Assembly (NCBI GenBank): GCA_905202115.1
Contig: CAJKQZ010000009.1
Location: 1-27,827, forward strand
Source of the DNA: an uncultured Prevotellaceae bacterium
GTDB lineage: Bacteria > Bacteroidota > Bacteroidia > Bacteroidales > Bacteroidaceae
Direction of reading: 5' to 3'
DNA length: 27,827 bases
The notes under the pieces are model-generated. The model saw nothing but the letters and a program-made list of their open reading frames with translations. It did no database searches and had not been told where the DNA came from. How positions within the stretch are numbered: the stretch's first letter is position 1; each line of letters starts with the position of its first letter. This document shows positions 24,039 through 27,827 of this stretch, one piece after another. The translations under genes and the position numbers were made by a program.

Positions 24039-24084
24039 CGTATATTCAAAAATGATTTGCCTGATGTAACGGCGCATGTACATA

Positions 24085-24298
24085 AGCTTATATCCCCCAA
24101 AAAGGACACAACGTAGACATCTTGGCATTGCCTGCAGGCGTGGAATACATCGACATGCCCTTGTACGACATTTCATCCACCGAAATACGGGCACTAATCC
24201 GCAAGGGCAAGGACGCCTCGGCCATGCTACCCGGAAATGTATACAAAGAAATAATATCGAGCGGCCTGTATCAGCATTCATCCACTTGAAACCGCCCC
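24085..24298 (+). pseudogene. Truncated copy of the nadD 3' end
   Basis: About 66 codons matching the C-terminus of NadD run to the same TGA stop: DILALPAGVEY, then DMPLYDISSTEIR, then VYKEIISSGLYQHSST. The N-terminal two-thirds, including the HxGH motif, is absent. The reading frame is intact after a -1/+1 indel pair, and differences include HED to RKG and SEN to PGN. It lacks a start and cannot make an active enzyme. It is either a decayed duplicate or the tail of a different nadD allele. Confidence 0.85.
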
Positions 24299-24362
24299 AG
24301 TATTAACAATTGTTTACAATTTCAAAAGAGTTCTCCAATCCCCTTTTACACACCGCTAAAAT

Positions 24363-24417
24363 TATCTCTGAGATATTTTGAATTATGTCAGACATATTTT
24401 AAAATATCTCAGAGATA
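24363..24417. repeat. B-type phased palindrome, copy B4
   Basis: This copy is identical to B3 (units at 24363, 24384 and 24405) because it lies in the perfectly conserved part of the R1/R2 duplication. It lies between the nadD fragment and the S41 gene promoter. Confidence 0.85.
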
Positions 24418-24523
24418 ATTTTTATTTGCTCCGGAAAGACTTTTCGGGCAAAAGAAAACGCCGTTAAAGTATCTAAAACCTTATAAAAAAGCGTAAATAC
24501 AATAATCTTATATTTATTTTTCT

Positions 24524-24531
24524 TACATTTG
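24524..24531 (+). promoter_or_regulatory. -7 box of the S41 protease gene
   Basis: TACATTTG matches TAnnTTTG. The predicted leader is about 25 nt. The sequence before it (TATATTTATTTTTCTTACATTTG region) parallels that before the box at 22944, so the two promoters appear paralogous. Confidence 0.6.
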
Positions 24532-24562
24532 ACAAAGTAATCTATAAAAGTCAAAACCTACC

Positions 24563-25864
24563 ATGAAAAAAAGAACGATTCTCATATCTGTAATTGCAGC
24601 ACTGCATTCTATTTTATATGCACAGAGTTTTGACCGCGAGCTTACTCCTGAAGAAAAAGCATACGTTCTGTCTAAATTCTGCACTGAAGTGAAATATAAT
24701 TTCGTGCATTACGACAAACTGAAAATCAACTGGGACAGCCTCTGCAAAGCAAGAATGCAAGAACTGACATCAACCGGTACGACAGAAGAGTTCGAAAACG
24801 GCATGAGAAAACTTGCCGCAGAACTTCATGACGGACACACGTATTTTTCAGGCGGAAACATAGGAAATCCGCAGGATTGGATAAAGCCATTCCCGTTCGA
24901 AACTAAAAGATTAGGCGACAAAGTGTTCATAACGAATGTCTACAGTTCGGAATTACAGAAAAAAGGAATCGTTAAAGGCGTTGAGCTGATAAAAATAGAC
25001 GGTGAAGACATATTTGAAAAGGCCGAACGCGATTCGCGCCCTTACGTAGCAGCCTCGACAAAGCAGTGGGAAGATTATTACACTTACGGCAAATTCAATC
25101 TAACGAAAGACAAGGGTTCGAAGGTATCTAAACTTACATTCAGAACGCCCGAAGGCAAGACTTTTGAATACGAAGGCAACCGTTGCATATCTTGGGACAT
25201 ACAATACCAGCAACCTACGGTTTTCGAATATAAAGTCATAAAAAAGAATATCGGATACCTTAAAATAAGAAACTTCCAGCCAAGACAATTCAAGACAGAG
25301 GAGTTCGATTCAATATATGCAAAGATTCTGAACACAAAAGCACTGATAATAGATATACGCGACAACGGTGGCGGAAACTCAGGCTACGCCGATTATATAA
25401 TAAGACACCTGAGTGACAAACCCGTGAAAAGAGGAAAATGGAACTCACCGATGTATATTGCCACACACGCGTCATGGAAAATGCCGCCAGAGTCTTATTA
25501 TAAAGAATCGGAGGACCTGATTCCGGTTCAAGACAAGCAGATTTATACAAAGCCCACCGTGCTGCTGGTGAATGCCGGAACGTTCTCTTCGGCCGAAAAT
25601 TTCAGTGCCGCCTATCGCAACATGGGTACGGGCACAATAATCGGCACTCCTACCGGAGGAAGCACGGGAAACCCCATTAGCATCGATTTGGGATTCGGAA
25701 TGTATTGTAACATTTGCACGAGAAACGAGACTCTCGCCGACGGCACCGAATTCATCGGAGTGGGAATAATTCCCGACATCCATGTAGAAGAGACCGAAGA
25801 GATGTACACTAAAGGAAAAGATACGGTAATTGAAAAAGCATTGGAAGTAATAGCGGGAAAATAG
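24563..25864 (+). CDS. Exported S41 family peptidase
   Basis: This 433-aa protein has a signal peptide (MKKRTILISVIAALHSILYA-Q). A helical N-terminal part ends in AELHDGHTYF, where His92 fits the catalytic His of the tricorn-like S41 branch. A PDZ-like segment follows (GIVKGVELIKIDGEDIF, about 135-150). The S41 core has ALIIDIRDNGGGNSGYA (260-276), GTFSSAENF with the likely nucleophile Ser342, GTPTGGSTGNP and FIGVGIIPD with Glu396 as the third residue. This Ser/His/Glu pattern suggests the tricorn/IRBP-like branch rather than the Ser/Lys CtpA branch. It has its own promoter and converges on ispF. Substrate unknown; location periplasmic or outer surface. Confidence 0.9.
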   Translation: MKKRTILISVIAALHSILYAQSFDRELTPEEKAYVLSKFCTEVKYNFVHYDKLKINWDSLCKARMQELTSTGTTEEFENGMRKLAAELHDGHTYFSGGNIGNPQDWIKPFPFETKRLGDKVFITNVYSSELQKKGIVKGVELIKIDGEDIFEKAERDSRPYVAASTKQWEDYYTYGKFNLTKDKGSKVSKLTFRTPEGKTFEYEGNRCISWDIQYQQPTVFEYKVIKKNIGYLKIRNFQPRQFKTEEFDSIYAKILNTKALIIDIRDNGGGNSGYADYIIRHLSDKPVKRGKWNSPMYIATHASWKMPPESYYKESEDLIPVQDKQIYTKPTVLLVNAGTFSSAENFSAAYRNMGTGTIIGTPTGGSTGNPISIDLGFGMYCNICTRNETLADGTEFIGVGIIPDIHVEETEEMYTKGKDTVIEKALEVIAGK

Positions 25865-25928
25865 CTTTTTACTGCCGAAAGAGAACTATAAAGCAATAAA
25901 AAATATTTGCCTTGTACCGTATTTTATA

Positions 25929-26408
25929 CTAAGTTTTCTCGATCAGAGCGACGGCGTATGCTGCAATGCCTTCTTCGCGACCGGTAAAGCCGAGGCGTTC
26001 GGTTGTAGTTGCCTTAACCGACACATCTTCCTCGTCAACACCTATCACACCGGCTATACATTGCCGCATTTCATCTATATGTTCTTTCAGTTTGGGCTTT
26101 TCAAGACAAACAGTAATGTCAACATTGCCGACAGTATAGCCTTTTTCGCGGATAAGTCCGACAACGCGGCTCAAAAGTTTCTTACTATCAGCTCCAAGAT
26201 ACTCCTCGTCCGAATCTGGAAAGTGAAAGCCTATGTCACGAAGCGATGCCGCGCCGAGCAAAGCGTCGGACAAAGCATGCAACGCCACATCGGCATCGCT
26301 GTGTCCGAGCAATCCCTTGCTGTAATCCAACTTTATACCGCAAAGCCACAAATCGCGCCCTTCGACAAGGCGATGAACGTCAAAACCAAAACCTACCCGA
26401 ACCTTCAT
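25929..26408 (-). CDS. ispF: 2-C-methyl-D-erythritol 2,4-cyclodiphosphate synthase
   Basis: This 159-aa enzyme of the MEP isoprenoid pathway cyclises CDP-methylerythritol 2-phosphate with release of CMP. Zinc ligands Asp10 and His12 (GFDVHRL) and His44 (DVALHALSD) are present, along with GHSDAD, FPDSDEEY and the C-terminal VSVKATTTERLGFTGREEGIAA. Its start is 17 bp after the stop of the upstream CxxC protein gene, so the two are probably co-transcribed. It converges on the S41 gene across 64 bp that contain no strong terminator. Confidence 0.97.
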   Translation of the reverse strand: MKVRVGFGFDVHRLVEGRDLWLCGIKLDYSKGLLGHSDADVALHALSDALLGAASLRDIGFHFPDSDEEYLGADSKKLLSRVVGLIREKGYTVGNVDITVCLEKPKLKEHIDEMRQCIAGVIGVDEEDVSVKATTTERLGFTGREEGIAAYAVALIEKT

Positions 26409-26425
26409 AGATAACTTTTTTAAGA

Positions 26426-27568
26426 TTAATCGCTATAATATCCTCCCCTGCCCTTACAACCGGCACATTTTCCGGAACCTACGGGTTTGCAAGCATGACA
26501 TTTGCCGTCTTTTGCCTTTGATTTGCCCGTTCCCTGGCAAGTGCGGCATTTGCCGGAACCGAGACAAACAGTGCAAGTAAGCCACTCGCGTTGTTTTTTA
26601 ACCTCATTGCCGCCAACATCTTCTCTACCGGCAGAGCCACTGCCTTGTTGCAAGCCAGTTACTGCATTATCGGTCGATTTAGTGGAGATATTACCTATCG
26701 TGTTGGTAACACCGCTGAGTATTTCTATCAAACCCACGGAATTTCCTTCTTCATCTTTCGGACCGCTAAAGAAAGAACCACCGACATAGGAAATGTAATA
26801 GCCGTTGCCTGTTCGGGATTCCAAAAAGTTATTCAAATCCTCTTTTGTAGCACAAAGAGCAACATATTGCTCTCCTTCGCGCGGTGTGAGATAGGTATTG
26901 TAAACAACCACATATTTGTTCTGCATGGAACATTCTATTATACCTACACGCCAGCCCTCTTTCCATTTTTGCTGAATATCGGCAAGCGCGGCATCCGGTT
27001 CTTCATAAACGCATACCAACTGTTTGTCTATATCTGTGCCACTATGAGCTGCTATGGCGCATTCTCCCATTTTCCATGAGCATGAAGTTATACGCTGCCC
27101 TTTTTGCGAATGTTCCTCGGCCCATTTGTTCAGTTTCTTATAGCTTACCATTTCTACAACAGGATTGCTCCAATCCTTATGCTGCTCATATAAAGCGAAC
27201 CAAAGCCAACGGCTATAAGCCACTCCCAAGCCTATACTGCTCAGGAAAAGTTTTTTATCGCTGGAATAATATTCCTTTGTTTTCTTTTCAATATCCTTAA
27301 ACGGTTGGTAAGAATAACTTTGCGGAAGGTTTTCTTTCCTTTTTTCATATACATATAACCACCCCAAGCGTGTATACCTCACACTGAGAATATCATATCC
27401 CTCTTTCCACAATCTTTTTATATTATCGCCCGAAAAGTCGGAAGTAAAAATGTATCTCTGCGAAGAAACCGGTCTTTTCTCTACAAGTATAGCAAAACGC
27501 TTTCCGTAATCTGCGGCATTTACCGACACAGAAATAAGGACGAAAAGCAGAATTATCAACTTTTTCAT
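26426..27568 (-). CDS. Exported repeat protein with C-terminal DnaJ-like CxxC zinc module, unknown function
   Basis: This 380-aa protein has a signal peptide (MKKLIILLFVLISVSVNA). Residues 25-265 contain about four related blocks of a hydrophobic strand, then W-K-E-G-Y/W or similar, then another strand: RFAILVEK with LWKEGYDILSVRY; WFALYEQ with QRITSCSWK; LVCVYEE with WKEGWRVGIIECS; YVALCAT with GNGYYISYVGGS. This resembles DUF7477-type repeats, from memory. After a Gly/Ser/Thr-rich linker, eight cysteines form four CxxC pairs (332/335, 341/344, 357/360, 368/371) in CLGSGKC/CQGTG/CKGRG context, like the DnaJ zinc-finger. Two zinc ions could be held. A DnaJ-like cysteine module on an exported protein is unusual. 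It is upstream of ispF in one transcript, but no functional link is evident. Confidence 0.85.
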   Translation of the reverse strand: MKKLIILLFVLISVSVNAADYGKRFAILVEKRPVSSQRYIFTSDFSGDNIKRLWKEGYDILSVRYTRLGWLYVYEKRKENLPQSYSYQPFKDIEKKTKEYYSSDKKLFLSSIGLGVAYSRWLWFALYEQHKDWSNPVVEMVSYKKLNKWAEEHSQKGQRITSCSWKMGECAIAAHSGTDIDKQLVCVYEEPDAALADIQQKWKEGWRVGIIECSMQNKYVVVYNTYLTPREGEQYVALCATKEDLNNFLESRTGNGYYISYVGGSFFSGPKDEEGNSVGLIEILSGVTNTIGNISTKSTDNAVTGLQQGSGSAGREDVGGNEVKKQREWLTCTVCLGSGKCRTCQGTGKSKAKDGKCHACKPVGSGKCAGCKGRGGYYSD

Positions 27569-27601
27569 TTTTCAGTATAGAAATTTATAACAAACTATTG
27601 G

Positions 27602-27629
27602 CAAATTTAATAGATTTAAACCAAAGCAA
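27602..27629 (-). promoter_or_regulatory. Promoter of the CxxC protein-ispF unit
   Basis: The minus strand reads TAAATTTG at 27609-27602, matching TAnnTTTG, with a TTG at 27629-27627 about 17 bp upstream as a partial -33 element. The leader would be about 27 nt. Confidence 0.5.
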
Positions 27630-27739
27630 TAGTGCATTCTTTCCTAAATACAACCCCAAACATGAAATATTAACGGAATAGTCAAACTGTTCAACAGAAA
27701 ATAAGCAGACAGATACTTCATACAAAACCGGACCCTTCA

Positions 27740-27827
27740 AAAAAAAGAAAAAAATTTCACACGATAAAAAAGCTCCCGCAGATAATTGAAAATACAAGGG
27801 AGATAATCGAAAATATGTCTGAGATAA
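27740..27827 (-). repeat. A-type phased palindromic repeat, copy A4 (inverted, cut by window edge)
   Basis: On the minus strand this reads TATGTC/TATCTC-type unit 2 (27826-27814), spacer, TATCTCCCTTGTA (27805-27793), spacer TTTTCAAT, and TATCTGCGGGAGC (27784-27772), then a T run and an AT-rich tail. Period 21 bp. Unit 4 begins TATCTG as in A1, whereas A2 and A3 have TTCCTG. Orientation is opposite to A1. The first unit lies beyond the window. Confidence 0.85.

Larger units (their letters stand above)
24085..24445 (+). repeat. Direct repeat R2 (nadD tail plus B4 palindrome)
   Basis: This is the second copy of the 361-nt segment described for R1, at an offset of 1579 bp. From 24239 to 24445 it is identical to R1. 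Confidence 0.9.

Noticed and set aside
1..27827. CRISPR array suggested by regularly spaced short repeats
   Set aside because: Units are 13 bp with conserved 8-bp spacers, only two to four per locus, and self-complementary. There are no unique spacers of 30-40 bp and no cas genes.

Overview
The window looks like a Bacteroidales (phylum Bacteroidota) chromosome. The evidence is the yicC-gmk-nadD cluster, the HU/RNase G neighbourhood, a 29-residue AURKAIP1/COX24-like basic protein, acidic tracts just after lipoprotein cysteines, a T9SS-like C-terminal domain, and Bacteroidota -7 boxes (TAnnTTTG) a short distance upstream of most transcription units. Shine-Dalgarno sequences are mostly absent, as is usual in this phylum. 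No tRNA, rRNA, CRISPR array, transposase or phage gene was recognised.

Layout. 0.2-1.7 kb: a periplasmic HtrA/DegP protease (-). 2.2-7.7 kb: a tripartite efflux operon (-) of lipoprotein adaptor, RND pump and TolC-like outer-membrane factor, with an AraC-type regulator diverging from it (7.9-8.8 kb, +). 9.3-15.3 kb: housekeeping genes on the minus strand, namely RNase G, the 29-aa basic protein, HU, an RluA-type pseudouridine synthase and ClpB. 16.1-20.0 kb (-): queD, queE (queuosine/7-deazaguanine pathway) and a large secreted CotH-kinase-family protein that appears to be the last gene of that transcript. 20.6-22.7 kb (+): yicC, gmk, nadD. 22.7-25.9 kb (+): a rearranged stretch holding a long leader with a rod-like structured RNA, a small surface-type lipoprotein, a second copy of the 3' end of nadD, and an S41 protease. 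25.9-27.6 kb (-): a secreted protein of unknown function with four CxxC pairs, followed by ispF.

The most unusual feature is a family of intergenic repeats found at nine places. All follow one rule: 13-bp, mostly dyad-symmetric units such as TATCTCTGAGATA or TATGTCAGACATA, separated by 8-bp AT-rich spacers such as TTTTGAAT or TTTTAAAA. This gives an exact 21-bp period, two helical turns. One subfamily (A: 1, 2.0, 8.9 and 27.8 kb) carries four such units. A second (B: 15.8, 20.3, 22.8 and 24.4 kb) carries three. A two-unit form lies at 16.0 kb. Two B copies sit inside 182-bp elements with terminal inverted repeats that resemble MITEs. When half-sites change, the partner unit changes too, so pairing is kept.

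A second notable event is the duplication of the nadD tail plus a B repeat plus a promoter region. The two copies (22506-22866 and 24085-24445) bracket the structured RNA and the lipoprotein gene, which suggests that this module was inserted between nadD and the S41 protease gene by recombination.
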